Source: Synechococcus sp. BL107 (GTDB taxonomy: Bacteria > Cyanobacteriota > Cyanobacteriia > PCC-6307 > Cyanobiaceae). From it: 64,000 nucleotides of DNA. Below are positions 38,409 to 47,580 of this stretch, one piece after another (position 1 is the first letter of the stretch; each line of letters opens with the position of its first letter). The translations under genes and the position numbers were made by a program. Below the pieces are notes generated by a model. That model did no database searches. It had not been told where the DNA came from and worked only from the letters and a program-made list of their open reading frames with translations. The stretch is taken from contig NZ_DS022298.1 in assembly GCF_000153805.1 (NCBI RefSeq), forward strand, positions 1,616,827-1,680,826, in the 5' to 3' direction.

Positions 38409-39394
38409 CGGCAAGAAGCGTCTTGGTGGCCCTAAGCCTCGTGGTGCTGACCTTACTGACATGGCACTTGCGCTGGGTGTTGTTGGTGTTGTTTGGCGCC
38501 GTGGTGGTGGCGGTGGCCCTGGATGTGCTGATCCAAAGCCTTCAAAAATGCACAAAGCTGGAGCGTCCCGCAGCGCTCGCTGTTGTGCTGGGCCTCTTGC
38601 TCTTAGCGGGAGCGTTCCTTGGTCAGCTCCTTCTACCGGAATTGCTCGATCAGTTCCGGCAATTGGGGCGAGACCTTCCCCAATTGGTTGGAAAGTTGTC
38701 TGATCTGATCAGCAGCGACCCCCGTCTAGAGCAGTTTGACGAGGCCATTGGCTCAGCCATCAATCTCAAAGGACTTCAACCCCTACTTGGTTTTGCAGGT
38801 GGGGCTGCCAACACGTTGATCCAGCTCTTGCTGATGGTTCTGCTGGCGATTCTTCTTGCGCTGGATCCCGGTGCCCACCGCCGCATGCTGCTTGCGGCTT
38901 GCCCACGGCCAGCCAGGGAACAGTTGGACCAGCTTCTGGATGAATGCAGACATGCACTGGGCGGTTGGCTCAGCGGAATGACCCTCTCAGCCACAACTGT
39001 CTTTCTGCTGACATGGGGCGGATTACTTGTCCTCAAAGCACCGCTTGCCCTCTTAAGTGCGCTGGTTTGTGGATTCCTCACCTTTGTTCCCACCATTGGG
39101 CCAACGGCCGCCACTCTTCTCCCGACCGGGCTAGCGCTTCTCCAGTCACCACAACTGATGGTGTCTGTTCTGGTGTTCCGTCTCATTCTTCAAAACCTCG
39201 AAGCTTTTCTGCTCACACCGCTACTGCTTCGGAAAACGGTCAATCTTCTCCCAACAGTGGCGTTGATGGCGCAATTCAGCCTGGGGGCTTTGCTCGGTTT
39301 ACCCGGTGTACTTTTGGCTCTTCCCTTGGTTGTTGTGCTGCAAGTGCTGATGCAACGGGTCGTTGTGCAGCAAATCATGGATCGATGGGCCTAG
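38405..39394 (+). CDS. AI-2E family transporter (second of an adjacent pair)
   Basis: This 329-residue paralogue of the preceding gene has the same layout, with FLTFVPTIGPTAATL and QNLEAFLLTPLLL marking the equivalent positions. Identity to the first copy is visibly limited, so the duplication is old. The ATG at 38405 forms an ATGA overlap with the first copy's stop, so both are made together and could form a mixed complex. Confidence 0.87.
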   Translation: MTARSVLVALSLVVLTLLTWHLRWVLLVLFGAVVVAVALDVLIQSLQKCTKLERPAALAVVLGLLLLAGAFLGQLLLPELLDQFRQLGRDLPQLVGKLSDLISSDPRLEQFDEAIGSAINLKGLQPLLGFAGGAANTLIQLLLMVLLAILLALDPGAHRRMLLAACPRPAREQLDQLLDECRHALGGWLSGMTLSATTVFLLTWGGLLVLKAPLALLSALVCGFLTFVPTIGPTAATLLPTGLALLQSPQLMVSVLVFRLILQNLEAFLLTPLLLRKTVNLLPTVALMAQFSLGALLGLPGVLLALPLVVVLQVLMQRVVVQQIMDRWA

Positions 39395-39412
39395 GTCCGA
39401 CGGTTACATACG

Positions 39413-39667
39413 GTGGATTGTGATCACCTTCATACGATCGAGTTGGACGTCATTTTTAATTTTTCCCGTTACGAGGAGCTGCGAGAGGCCGTGCAGCAAC
39501 TCCAGCGCGACAACTTTGATCCCGAACTTCTTCGCGAAGAAGCCCATGACCTCTTCGAATCATGGTGGTCATCCAATAACAGTCAGGGGGAATGGAATGA
39601 GGCCATCAAAGAACGAACCTGGAATTCACTTTGGAACGAATTTGGTCCTAAGGACGTTCAGCGATAG
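39413..39667 (+). CDS. Small acidic hypothetical protein (84 aa)
   Basis: The frame starts with GTG at 39413, 18 bases after the transporter. The protein is Trp/Glu/Asn-rich: FNFSRYEELREAVQQLQ, then HDLFESWWSSNN and WNEAIKERTWNSLWNEFG. It looks soluble and helical. I do not recognise a family. Its end overlaps the convergent small membrane protein gene by ten bases. Confidence 0.55.
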   Translation: MDCDHLHTIELDVIFNFSRYEELREAVQQLQRDNFDPELLREEAHDLFESWWSSNNSQGEWNEAIKERTWNSLWNEFGPKDVQR

Positions 39668-39882
39668 CGCCGCCATAAAGAGACAGAGCTCAGCAGAACA
39701 ACAATCGCCAGTTGATGATCGCGGATCGCATAGGTCATCGCCGTCAGAGTGAAGTGATCCGCAAGGAGAATGAGCTCTGTGCGCAAGTCACCAAACGCCA
39801 GCAGGATCAGTAGGAGAGGAAACCATCCAGCTGAACGACGCTGCAGCAGGGGTCGTGCGGAGTTCATCAGCTTGTTAATCAC
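39658..39882 (-). CDS. Small membrane protein downstream of secF
   Basis: The GTG at 39882 overlaps the secF stop by eight bases; an ATG at 39867 (MNSARPLL) is the alternative. Two hydrophobic stretches are visible (AGWFPLLLILLAFGDL and QLAIVVLLSSVSLW), ending in RRYR. About 69-74 residues. The position and hydrophobicity support a real gene in the secDF unit; the family is unknown to me. Confidence 0.6.
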   Translation of the reverse strand: MINKLMNSARPLLQRRSAGWFPLLLILLAFGDLRTELILLADHFTLTAMTYAIRDHQLAIVVLLSSVSLWRRYR

Positions 39883-40861
39883 CCTGTGGTTGCCACAACG
39901 TGAGCAATGAGGGAGCAAGGGCAATACTCGACCAACTCCCCACCACCACGCCCAGGGCAAGGGCAATCGCAAACCAATACAGGGTGGAGCCACCGAAAAA
40001 CACCAAGGCCAGCAAAGGCATCAAGGTGGTTCCACTGGTGTAAAGCGTCCGGGTCAGGGTGGCTGATACGGCCTGATCCACCTGAAGCTTCAGGGGCAAA
40101 TCAGACCCTTGTTGGGTGCGTTCACGGATCCGATCGAATACCACAACCGTGTCGTTCACGGAGTAGCCGGCAATGGTAAGCAGTGCCACGGCAAACAGGC
40201 TGTCGACTTCCAGCTGAAAGAACAATCCGAGCCAAGCAAAAATGCCGCAGACGATGACAACGTCATGGGCCAAGGCGACCAGTGCCAAGAATGCATATCG
40301 CCGGTCGTAGCGGAAGGAGATGTAGACGGCGATCCCCGCAAACGCCACCAGCAAGGACACCAAGCTGCTTTGCAATAACTGGCGCCCCAGGCTTGGCCCA
40401 ATGGTGTCAACCGATTGACCACCATCCCTGAACGGACCAGCGACCGGTTCAACGGCCTGAATGACCGCTTGTCCCTGGGCGGCAGACAGCGTGGGGAGCC
40501 GCAACAACAGCGATTGGCCCGCATCGAGCAACTGCACCCGAGGTGCATTCAGTTGCGGTAACGGCGCATTGCCCTCTTTGGGAAGAGCCAATCCACGGAT
40601 GACATCCGATACGGCAATCGCTTTGAGATCGGAGCAGGTTGGGTCGCAATTGCGCTCAAGCTGGATTTGGGTGCCACCCGTGAAATCAAGGCCAGGACGC
40701 AGCGGTGCACGAATCGCTGGATCCAGCCAACTGGTCACTAAACCAATCAGGCTCACCACAACAACCGCTGCTGAAATCAGCCACACGCGTTGTCGCATCG
40801 AGCTCAAAGACCAGCGCAACTGACGGACTTCGGCCGTCGCGGGGGAAGACGCGTCAACCAT
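39875..40861 (-). CDS. secF: Protein translocase subunit SecF
   Basis: SecF works with SecD to pull proteins out of the Sec channel using the proton gradient. The N-terminal helix is followed by PGLDFTGGTQIQLE, a periplasmic domain, and five helices including VDSLFAVALLTIAGYSVNDTVVVFDRIRE (family motif GYSVNDTVVVFDR). The 328 residues are normal. It starts three bases after secD. Confidence 0.96.
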   Translation of the reverse strand: MVDASSPATAEVRQLRWSLSSMRQRVWLISAAVVVVSLIGLVTSWLDPAIRAPLRPGLDFTGGTQIQLERNCDPTCSDLKAIAVSDVIRGLALPKEGNAPLPQLNAPRVQLLDAGQSLLLRLPTLSAAQGQAVIQAVEPVAGPFRDGGQSVDTIGPSLGRQLLQSSLVSLLVAFAGIAVYISFRYDRRYAFLALVALAHDVVIVCGIFAWLGLFFQLEVDSLFAVALLTIAGYSVNDTVVVFDRIRERTQQGSDLPLKLQVDQAVSATLTRTLYTSGTTLMPLLALVFFGGSTLYWFAIALALGVVVGSWSSIALAPSLLTLWQPQGD

Positions 40862-40864
40862 GGA

Positions 40865-42355
40865 TCAGGCGGAGGGGGTAGGGAGCTGACTGTTGGGCAA
40901 GAAATTATTCGGGGAACGAAGACCCGAATAACCCATCAGGAATCGCAACAGCGTGCGGGTACACGTGAGTGCCGTAAACAGGCTGAGCAAAACGCCAATC
41001 CCCAACGTTGCAGCGAAACCCTTCACCAAACCCGTGCCAAGGAAGAACAAGGCTGCGCAGCTGATCAGCGTGGTGAGATGACCATCAACAATGGATGAAA
41101 AGGCCTCGGAAAAGCCTGTATCAATCGAACGAATTAGCGTGTTGCCACGCCTCAATTCATCCTTAATCCGCTCAAAAATCAACACGTTGGCATCCACCGC
41201 CATGCCAATACTGAGAATGAAACCTGCAATCCCAGGGAGCGTGAGGGTGACAGGAATCAAGGCATACATTGCCAAGTTAAAAAGGGCGTACAAGCTCAAA
41301 GCAACCACCGCCACGGCCCCAGGGAGCCTGTAGGCCAAGACCATAAAGACCGCCACAAAGGCCAGACCAGATAGGGCCGCCACCAAGCTTCGACGGATGT
41401 TTTCGGCACCAAGGGTTGGACCAATGGTGCGAACTTCAATGATTTCAACGGGTAGAGGCAGCGATCCACCGCGGAGCTGAACTTCCAACTCTCTCGCTTC
41501 TTCAGCGGTGAAGTTTCCACTGATACTGGCGGCACCACCGGAGATGCCGGCAGCTTCGAACTGGGGGCCAACACTGGCTTCGCTGATGGCTTGACCATCA
41601 AGAACGATGCCGAGCAGCCGGTCGGTTCCAGCAATGGATTTCGTGAGCTCAGCAAACGCCTCAGCCCCGTCACTGTTGAACGACAGGGTGACTTCCCAAC
41701 TATTGGGGTTGTTTTGCAACGGCTGACGACCTGCCGTAACCAAATCCTTACCCGTTAAGGCAGCGGGCTCGAACTGTTGAACGATTTCCTCATTCACCTT
41801 CTCGAGGAGCTGTTGCAACTGATCGGTTTCGCTGGTGGCCTCACCATCGAGACCAAAGAGCTTCTGGGCCTCAGCCAATTGGTCGAAATCGATCCCATCG
41901 TTGTCATCGATATCGCCATTAAGAGCTTGTTCTTCTCGCAACCGCAAAATGGCGCGGACTTGCGATCGCAACTGACGCAAACTTCTGAGATCTCCCTCCG
42001 CACCTGGCTTTTGTGCACGGAACTCCAACATCGCGGTGCTGCCAAGCACCCTTGCCGCTCGGGTTGGATCCTGTTCGCCGGGGAGTTGAAGCACCAACTG
42101 GGTATCACCCACGGTTTGAAGCGTCGACTCGGCTACACCAAGACCATTGACACGGCGCTCCAGCACCGCTTTCACCGCCTCCATTTCCTCGGAGCCCACG
42201 CGGGTAATCTCCCCAGCCGGCTGCACCTGCACGGTGAGCTGACTACCCCCGCGTAAATCAAGACCCAATTCCAACGGAGTCCGAAGCAAAAACATCCCAG
42301 CCGCTATGGCCAAGGCAAGAACAAACGCAAACCAACCCTGATAACGCGCCATCAA
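40865..42355 (-). CDS. secD: Protein translocase subunit SecD
   Basis: This is the larger partner of SecF, with six membrane helices and a periplasmic P1 domain. GLDLRGGSQLTVQV is the family motif after the first helix, and IAGFILSIGMAVDANVLIFERIKDE is the conserved core (key DANVLIFER). The 496 residues are normal. It is followed directly by secF and preceded by pdhB, two bases away, so all three may share a transcript. Confidence 0.96.
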   Translation of the reverse strand: MMARYQGWFAFVLALAIAAGMFLLRTPLELGLDLRGGSQLTVQVQPAGEITRVGSEEMEAVKAVLERRVNGLGVAESTLQTVGDTQLVLQLPGEQDPTRAARVLGSTAMLEFRAQKPGAEGDLRSLRQLRSQVRAILRLREEQALNGDIDDNDGIDFDQLAEAQKLFGLDGEATSETDQLQQLLEKVNEEIVQQFEPAALTGKDLVTAGRQPLQNNPNSWEVTLSFNSDGAEAFAELTKSIAGTDRLLGIVLDGQAISEASVGPQFEAAGISGGAASISGNFTAEEARELEVQLRGGSLPLPVEIIEVRTIGPTLGAENIRRSLVAALSGLAFVAVFMVLAYRLPGAVAVVALSLYALFNLAMYALIPVTLTLPGIAGFILSIGMAVDANVLIFERIKDELRRGNTLIRSIDTGFSEAFSSIVDGHLTTLISCAALFFLGTGLVKGFAATLGIGVLLSLFTALTCTRTLLRFLMGYSGLRSPNNFLPNSQLPTPSA

Positions 42356-42357
42356 CG

Positions 42358-43341
42358 TCAGAGACCCTTGGTGACCATCTCTTTCGCCGCCTCAACAATT
42401 TGATGGGGCTGAATGATGGTCAGATTTTCAAGGGAGCCGTTGTAGGGCGTTGGAATGTCTTGACTCGACAGCCGAATCGGACGGGCATCGAGATCGTCGA
42501 AACAGTGCTCCGTAATCAGCGCAAGTAGCTCAGCGCCAATTCCGCCAGTTTTCATGCACTCTTCCACCACAATCACGCGGTGAGTCTTCCGAATCGATTG
42601 ACTGATGGTGTCCATATCCAGTGGCTTCAAGCTGATCAGATCAATCAGCTCAACACTCACGCCTTCGGCCTCTAACTGCTCAACCGCCTTCAGGCAGTGA
42701 TACCGCATTCTCGAGTAGGTGATGATCGTGATGTCACTCCCCTCCTGCACGAGATCAGCTTGATCGAGGGCACAGGTGTAGTCGCCTTCTGGCAGCTCTT
42801 CTGTGAGGTTGTAGAGCAGCACATGCTCAAAGAAGAGCACGGGATTGTTATCTCGAATCGCGGCCTTCATCAGGCCTTTTGCATTCGTGGGAGTACTGCA
42901 AGCCACGATTTTGATGCCGGGCACCGCATGGAAGTAAGCCTCGAGCCTTTGGCTGTGCTCAGCACCCAGTTGACGGCCTACACCACCCGGACCGCGCACC
43001 ACGGTCGGAATCGTGAAATTGCCCCCACTCGTGTACCTCAACATCCCCATGTTGTTGGAGATTTGGTTGAAGGCGAGGAGCAAAAAGCCCATATTCATGC
43101 CTTCAACAATCGGCCGCAGGCCGGTCATGGCAGCACCCACAGCCATGCCTGTGAAACCGTTCTCAGCGATTGGGGTATCGAGAACCCGTAGTTCGCCGTA
43201 TTTCTCGTAGAGGTCTTTGGTGACCTTGTAACTGCCGCCGTATTGGCCGACGTCTTCCCCCATCACGCAGACGTAGGGATCGCGGGCCATCTCCTCATCG
43301 ATGGCTTCGCGCAGAGCGTTGAAGAGAAGTGTTCCTGCCAC
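42358..43341 (-). CDS. pdhB: Pyruvate dehydrogenase E1 component, beta subunit
   Basis: The beta chain of the thiamine-diphosphate E1 enzyme, which with the alpha chain oxidises pyruvate to acetyl-CoA. It starts [19 protein letters not shown] and has [14 protein letters not shown], the [18 protein letters not shown] thiamine-binding region and a transketolase C-domain (DLISLKPLD). The 327 residues are the plastid/cyanobacterial form. The alpha gene is not in this window. Confidence 0.96.
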   Translation of the reverse strand: MAGTLLFNALREAIDEEMARDPYVCVMGEDVGQYGGSYKVTKDLYEKYGELRVLDTPIAENGFTGMAVGAAMTGLRPIVEGMNMGFLLLAFNQISNNMGMLRYTSGGNFTIPTVVRGPGGVGRQLGAEHSQRLEAYFHAVPGIKIVACSTPTNAKGLMKAAIRDNNPVLFFEHVLLYNLTEELPEGDYTCALDQADLVQEGSDITIITYSRMRYHCLKAVEQLEAEGVSVELIDLISLKPLDMDTISQSIRKTHRVIVVEECMKTGGIGAELLALITEHCFDDLDARPIRLSSQDIPTPYNGSLENLTIIQPHQIVEAAKEMVTKGL

Positions 43342-43403
43342 GGCTTCACTGTGATCCCGGCTAATCCGGGGAATGAAGCCAAGCTATCTCAGCCTGCGCA
43401 AGC

Positions 43404-43499
43404 TCAACCGCCTGCCGCGAAGGTAAAGAGCAACAAAACTGACAACAACATCGCTGGCGACAACAGCAGCACCAGTTGACCGAGGTCATGGGGCGTCAT
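43404..43499 (-). CDS. Possible very small hydrophobic protein (31 aa)
   Basis: The ATG at 43499 opens MTPHDLGQLVLLLSPAMLL, followed by more hydrophobic residues and ending FAAGG before TGA at 43404. It would be a single membrane helix, like the small photosystem or cytochrome subunits of cyanobacteria, but it matches none that I can name. It lies between DUF3082 and pdhB in the same direction. Leu-rich frames occur by chance in GC-rich DNA, so this is tentative. Confidence 0.4.
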   Translation of the reverse strand: MTPHDLGQLVLLLSPAMLLSVLLLFTFAAGG

Positions 43500-43524
43500 C
43501 CAACCACTGCAAGATGAATCGACG

Positions 43525-43845
43525 CTAGGCAGGGTTCTGATCCTTGCTTGCAAAAAGACTGCGAAGGAACACCAACGTCAAACCAAGGGCCACAAAGCTT
43601 GTGCTGAAGGTGGCGATGAACGACAACCCCACCAACAGCGTCTTCAACGTGACGGCGATATTTGTGGCAATCGGTGAGCTGTAGTGCGGGGGATGGACGG
43701 CGAAGTACACCACCATTCGCCGACTTAACCCCAGGGCAAGCCAAGCCAGGACGCCTGCCGTGAGGGCCCCAGACAAAAAGCTGAGAGGCCCTTTTCTCGG
43801 ATCCCGCGGTTCTTCGACTGAATCGGTCGGAGTGGGGTCAGTCAT
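43525..43845 (-). CDS. DUF3082 membrane protein (106 aa)
   Basis: The ATG at 43845 overlaps the ispE stop (ATGA). After a polar N-terminus there are two long hydrophobic segments ([20 protein letters not shown] and, past [10 protein letters not shown], a C-terminal one containing LIFVLLVGLSF-like residues ending [15 protein letters not shown]). The pattern with HPPHY between helices matches the cyanobacterial DUF3082 family of unknown function. It is coupled to ispE. Confidence 0.78.
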   Translation of the reverse strand: MTDPTPTDSVEEPRDPRKGPLSFLSGALTAGVLAWLALGLSRRMVVYFAVHPPHYSSPIATNIAVTLKTLLVGLSFIATFSTSFVALGLTLVFLRSLFASKDQNPA

Positions 43846-44765
43846 GACGCAATCCTCACGCCATCGCTTCGAAACGAGCAAGTCCAAGCTTTTAATCCGG
43901 CTGCCTTGAGCTGTGGACCCAGGTCAGCAGCAGCCTGATCACACTGGTCTTGATCGCGAAACAAGGCAAAACAACTGGGGCCCGAGCCGCTCATGGCAAC
44001 CGCGAGGGTATTGGGGAGCATTTTGAGCAACTGAAGCGACGCCTGAACCGCCTGCGTTTCCGGTGCCACCACCACCTGCAAATCATTCCGGAGAGGCGGT
44101 GGGCACTCAGCCCGTAACGGCTGAAGCCATGGGGCCTCCCGCAGGTTCTGTCGGCACTGCTCAAACGCCATCTCCCCCTCTAGGTAATCCATGCCTTTGA
44201 GCTCTTTACAGCGTTGATAGGCCCAGGGAGTGGACACACTCACCAGGGGATCCTTCACCAAAAGCACAGCCAATCCCTCCGTTGTTGGAGCCACGGGTTC
44301 CAATAACTCACCACGACCAAAACAAAGCTGTGTGCCTCCAGCCACACAAAACGGCATATCCGAGCCGAGTTCAGCAGCCATGGACTCGAGGGCAGCTGGG
44401 GTGTAGCCAAGTCCCCACAACGCATTCAGCCCCACCAGAGCCGCTGCGCCGTCGCTAGAGCCTCCCGCCAAGCCTGCCCCAATGGGAATTCGCTTCTCCA
44501 GATGCATCGAAACCCCCAGCTCGCTGAAGCCCGACCTGGACCGCAGCAGCATTGCCGCTTTCAGCACCAAGTTGTCGGCACCAGTACTCAGGCTGGGATC
44601 GTCACAACGAAGCGTGATTTGTGCGTCAGCAGTGTTGGTGAACTGGAGGGAATCGGCCAGGTCGATGCTCTGCATCACCATCGCCAATTCATGAAAGCCA
44701 TCGGACCGCAGTCCCAACACCTCCAAGTGCAAATTCACCTTGGCCGGTGCCGTCACAGTGAGCAT
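43842..44765 (-). CDS. ispE: 4-diphosphocytidyl-2-C-methyl-D-erythritol kinase
   Basis: IspE phosphorylates CDP-methylerythritol in the MEP isoprenoid pathway that feeds carotenoids and phytol. GHMP kinase motifs are clear: [12 protein letters not shown] at the start, [17 protein letters not shown] (ATP loop) and [11 protein letters not shown]. The ATG at 44765 puts TAPAKVN close to the N-terminus as in the family; a TTG at 44786 that overlaps the rsmA stop is also in frame. About 307 residues. Confidence 0.94.
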   Translation of the reverse strand: MLTVTAPAKVNLHLEVLGLRSDGFHELAMVMQSIDLADSLQFTNTADAQITLRCDDPSLSTGADNLVLKAAMLLRSRSGFSELGVSMHLEKRIPIGAGLAGGSSDGAAALVGLNALWGLGYTPAALESMAAELGSDMPFCVAGGTQLCFGRGELLEPVAPTTEGLAVLLVKDPLVSVSTPWAYQRCKELKGMDYLEGEMAFEQCRQNLREAPWLQPLRAECPPPLRNDLQVVVAPETQAVQASLQLLKMLPNTLAVAMSGSGPSCFALFRDQDQCDQAAADLGPQLKAAGLKAWTCSFRSDGVRIAS

Positions 44766-44782
44766 GGCGATCGGAAGGCGGT

Positions 44783-45607
44783 TCAAACGTCTTGATTCAA
44801 ACCCCTGGCGAGGGCAACCCAGGCCTCAGCGGCCACCTCTTGGGGACGTTGCTGCAGGCTGATTCCCACTGATGCCGCCAACGGTTCCAAAATCTGAGGT
44901 TCGATGACACCGGCCAGGGTGTTGCGCAACATCTTCCGCCGCGCTTGAAAGGCTTGCTTCAGCAATGCTTCAACGCGACTCGCAAGATCGATGGGCAGGC
45001 GCCTCTCTGGAGGAAATGGCTTAAGAAGGATGACTTCTGACTGCACCTTCGGTGGTGGCTGAAAACAACGGGGCGGAACGGGGCAGACCAAGGAACAATC
45101 CGCCAAAAGCTGCATGCGAACACTTAAAGCACTGAAGCTGCTCCGCCCGGGCTGGGCGCGAATCCGTTCGGCCACTTCTTTCTGTAGAAGCAGTACAAGA
45201 CAGTCATAGGTGGGCTCGACTGGACGATCGAGGCGGCCAATCAGTCGCGCCAGCAACGGACCCGTGATGTTGTAAGGAATATTGGCAACTACTTTGTTGG
45301 CAAATCCGCCATCCCCCAGGTGTAGCGGTGCATCCAAGACATCGCCCTCGCGAAGGCTGAACCTGCTCTGGGCTCCGAAGCGATCGTGTAAACCCTGCAC
45401 CAAGTCGCGGTCCAATTCGATCGCATGGATTTGGGCCGCCGCTGAGGCCAGCAAACGTTCTGTCAAAGCACCACGACCAGGACCGACCTCCAACACGCGG
45501 TCGTCTTGCTGCAGACGGGCAGCGCTAACGATCTGATCCAGCACCCGCGCATCACGCAGCCAGTGCTGGCCAAAACGCTTACGGGCGGTATGGCCTGAAA
45601 AGGACAT
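44783..45607 (-). CDS. rsmA: 16S rRNA dimethyladenosine transferase (KsgA)
   Basis: RsmA dimethylates two adjacent adenosines in helix 45 of 16S rRNA as a late checkpoint of 30S assembly. It starts [12 protein letters not shown] and has [16 protein letters not shown] (SAM motif I), [12 protein letters not shown] (the NxPY motif IV) and a C-terminal helical domain. The 274 residues are normal. It begins the series rsmA-ispE-DUF3082. Confidence 0.95.
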   Translation of the reverse strand: MSFSGHTARKRFGQHWLRDARVLDQIVSAARLQQDDRVLEVGPGRGALTERLLASAAAQIHAIELDRDLVQGLHDRFGAQSRFSLREGDVLDAPLHLGDGGFANKVVANIPYNITGPLLARLIGRLDRPVEPTYDCLVLLLQKEVAERIRAQPGRSSFSALSVRMQLLADCSLVCPVPPRCFQPPPKVQSEVILLKPFPPERRLPIDLASRVEALLKQAFQARRKMLRNTLAGVIEPQILEPLAASVGISLQQRPQEVAAEAWVALARGLNQDV

Positions 45608-45676
45608 CTCGGTTTCGGGATTCCCGAACTGGATTCATTCACTGTGCCCGAGGCCGGGACGAGCTGGTGATCAATC

Positions 45677-45702
45677 ACAACGGCAGCGGTCAACGGCAGC
45701 GG
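45677..45702. repeat. Two tandem copies of a 13-base unit after yraN
   Basis: CAACGGCAGCGGT is perfectly repeated head to tail, ending one base before the yraN stop. It lies in the short gap between yraN and rsmA. No function is apparent. Confidence 0.88.
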
Positions 45703-46068
45703 TCAACTCAATTGATGAATGGCCAACCAGCGCACGGATGTGGCGGAGCCGGACAGGTTGACGAGGGCTAAAACCACCTGAAGGAGCTGATGATCAGCGT
45801 CTGGATGATCGGATCTCCAACAGTTAATCGCCCGCGCCAAGCGTCGCCGCTTACGACTGTGAAAGGCATCCAAACCGCCACGGTCATGCCGTCGTGCCGT
45901 CCGACCTTTCACCTCCACAACCAACAAGCGTTGATCTTTCTGCAGCACCAGATCCAATTCCCCCCAACGGCAAGTCCAATTCCGATCGAGCAACACCCAC
46001 CCCTTCCCTTGCAGGAGCTTGAACGCGATCTCTTCGGCTCGATCCCCTTGTATCTGCTGCTTGGTCAA
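45703..46068 (-). CDS. YraN family protein (UPF0102), nuclease-like fold
   Basis: The 121-residue protein has the restriction-endonuclease-like core of YraN: GDRAEEIAFKLL, WGELDLVLQ, then VVEVKGR, which gives the E...D...ExK arrangement. Family members are widespread and are thought to act on recombination or repair intermediates, without an established role. It lies 95 bases upstream of rsmA on the same strand. Confidence 0.85.
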   Translation of the reverse strand: MTKQQIQGDRAEEIAFKLLQGKGWVLLDRNWTCRWGELDLVLQKDQRLLVVEVKGRTARRHDRGGLDAFHSRKRRRLARAINCWRSDHPDADHQLLQVVLALVNLSGSATSVRWLAIHQLS

Positions 46069-46141
46069 ACCCTGATGCCCTCACTGTCTGCCTGAATTCC
46101 CAGGGCGTCACATCGCGACGCGAGTCGCTGTCTTCAGAGTC

Positions 46142-46157
46142 GGCCTAGGGTTAGGCC
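46142..46157. other. Perfect hairpin upstream of the pentapeptide gene
   Basis: GGCCTA and TAGGCC flank a GGGT loop, ending nine bases before the start codon of the pentapeptide protein. It would fall in the leader next to the ribosome-binding site and could influence initiation. Confidence 0.5.
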
Positions 46158-46165
46158 ATCACGGG

Positions 46166-46663
46166 ATGGAACCAATGCGTCGCCGACCGCTGGCTTTGTT
46201 AGCTGCATTGCTTCTTCTGCTTTCGCCTCTTCTTTACGCCGCAGCGCCAGTGTTCGCGGCGGTGGATGTCGCGAAGCAAGTGTTGATTGGCGCTGATTAC
46301 GCCAACAAAGATCTCGTCGGGGCCACCTTCAACCTCAGCAATCTTCGTGAAGCCGATCTCTCCGGCTCCGACCTTCGTGGAGCCAGTTTGTACGGGGCCA
46401 AGCTCCAGGATGCCGACCTCAGCGACACCGACCTTCGTGAAGCCACCTTGGATTCAGCGGTCATGACCGGCACCAATCTCAGCAATGCAGTGATGGAAGG
46501 TGCCTTTGCCTTCAACACCCGTTTTAAAGACGTTGTGATTACCGGGGCTGACTTCACCGATGTCCCCATGCGTCCTGATCAGCTGAAAAGTCTTTGCAGT
46601 GTTGCTGATGGAACCAACCCCGTCACCGGCCGGAGCACCCGCGAAAGCCTTGGCTGCAGCTGA
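46166..46663 (+). CDS. Exported pentapeptide-repeat protein (lumenal/periplasmic)
   Basis: A basic start and a Leu-rich signal sequence (LALLAALLLLLSPLLYAAA) end in a VFA/AVD cleavage site. About 15 pentapeptide repeats follow (ANKDLVGATFNLSNLREADL and similar A(D/N)LxX units), which form a right-handed square helix. The C-terminal 30 residues contain two Cys (LCSVADG, SLGCS). Similar lumenal pentapeptide proteins are known in cyanobacterial thylakoids; their role is unsettled. Confidence 0.88.
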   Translation: MEPMRRRPLALLAALLLLLSPLLYAAAPVFAAVDVAKQVLIGADYANKDLVGATFNLSNLREADLSGSDLRGASLYGAKLQDADLSDTDLREATLDSAVMTGTNLSNAVMEGAFAFNTRFKDVVITGADFTDVPMRPDQLKSLCSVADGTNPVTGRSTRESLGCS

Positions 46664-46666
46664 GCG

Positions 46667-47086
46667 ATGAGTTTCGATTCCCGCAGCTTGGACCGCTTAC
46701 GTGAATTGGGCAGAAGCTTGCCGAAACGGCTGCCTGAGCCCGAGCCCGCTGTAACGCCCAAGGCACGTCAAGTGCGCCACAAAGTCGAAACCGAGCAAGA
46801 TCCCGATTTGCTCTTTCAAGAGTTAATGCAAGTGAGCCCGGATGGAACGGTTCCTGAGCACCTAATGGCCCGTCTCAAAGAACTTGAGCAGCGCCGTATC
46901 CCTGCGCCAACCAATACAACCACCGGTGCAGCAGCTCGCGATTTACCGCCCCTACCCAGAAACCATGCGGGCCCAGGGAAAACCACCCGGCCACAACCAC
47001 CGAATGTTCCCCCTGGAAGTGAAGAGGAAAGTTTGTATGTGGCCTTTGGGCAACTCCTACTCGAAGACGATGAGGTCAGCGATTGA
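46667..47086 (+). CDS. Hypothetical protein (139 aa) upstream of rlmH
   Basis: The N-terminal third is basic ([20 protein letters not shown]), a helical segment follows ([19 protein letters not shown]), and the rest is Pro/Arg/Asn-rich and probably disordered until a conserved-looking end ([19 protein letters not shown]). I do not recognise a family. It starts three bases after the pentapeptide gene and overlaps rlmH by four bases, so it is in the same operon. Confidence 0.7.
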   Translation: MSFDSRSLDRLRELGRSLPKRLPEPEPAVTPKARQVRHKVETEQDPDLLFQELMQVSPDGTVPEHLMARLKELEQRRIPAPTNTTTGAAARDLPPLPRNHAGPGKTTRPQPPNVPPGSEEESLYVAFGQLLLEDDEVSD

Positions 47087-47517
47087 ATCCCGCGCGCTGT
47101 CGGATCGTTGCCGTCGGCAAGGTTCGTCGCGGTTGGATTCAAGACGGGATTGATCTCTACTTAAAGCGATTGCCCGGCTTCAGCATCACCGAATTGCGTG
47201 ATAGCTCAGCAGCCAAGGAAGCTGAAGCAATCCGATCAGCCATTCGTTCTGACGAAACCCTGATCGTGTTAATGGAACAGGGAGACGTCCTCGCTTCGAT
47301 TCCATTCGCAAAACGGCTCAACCATTACGGCAACGAACGACTCGTGTTCGTAATCGGTGGTGCCGATGGCCTAACCGAGGAGATCAAGGCCCAAGCCCAC
47401 TGGCAGCTGAGCCTGTCGCCGATGACCTTTCCCCATGAACTGGCCCGCTTGATGCTGGTGGAACAGCTCTTCCGCGCCCAGTCCATCCTTCAAGGCAGCC
47501 CGTACCATCGCGCTTGA
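47083..47517 (+). CDS. rlmH: 23S rRNA pseudouridine-1915 N3-methyltransferase
   Basis: RlmH is a SPOUT methyltransferase acting on helix 69 of assembled 70S ribosomes. It starts [19 protein letters not shown] and shows [10 protein letters not shown] (the trefoil-knot SAM site) and [19 protein letters not shown], ending with GSPYHRA, as in all RlmH. The 144 residues are slightly short but complete. The start is TTG at 47083, coupled to the upstream gene. Confidence 0.95.
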   Translation: MNPARCRIVAVGKVRRGWIQDGIDLYLKRLPGFSITELRDSSAAKEAEAIRSAIRSDETLIVLMEQGDVLASIPFAKRLNHYGNERLVFVIGGADGLTEEIKAQAHWQLSLSPMTFPHELARLMLVEQLFRAQSILQGSPYHRA

Positions 47518-47580
47518 AGAGGAAAACAACACGAGCAGACCTATAAAATTACACACCAGTACGTCTGTAAAAGCACATCG

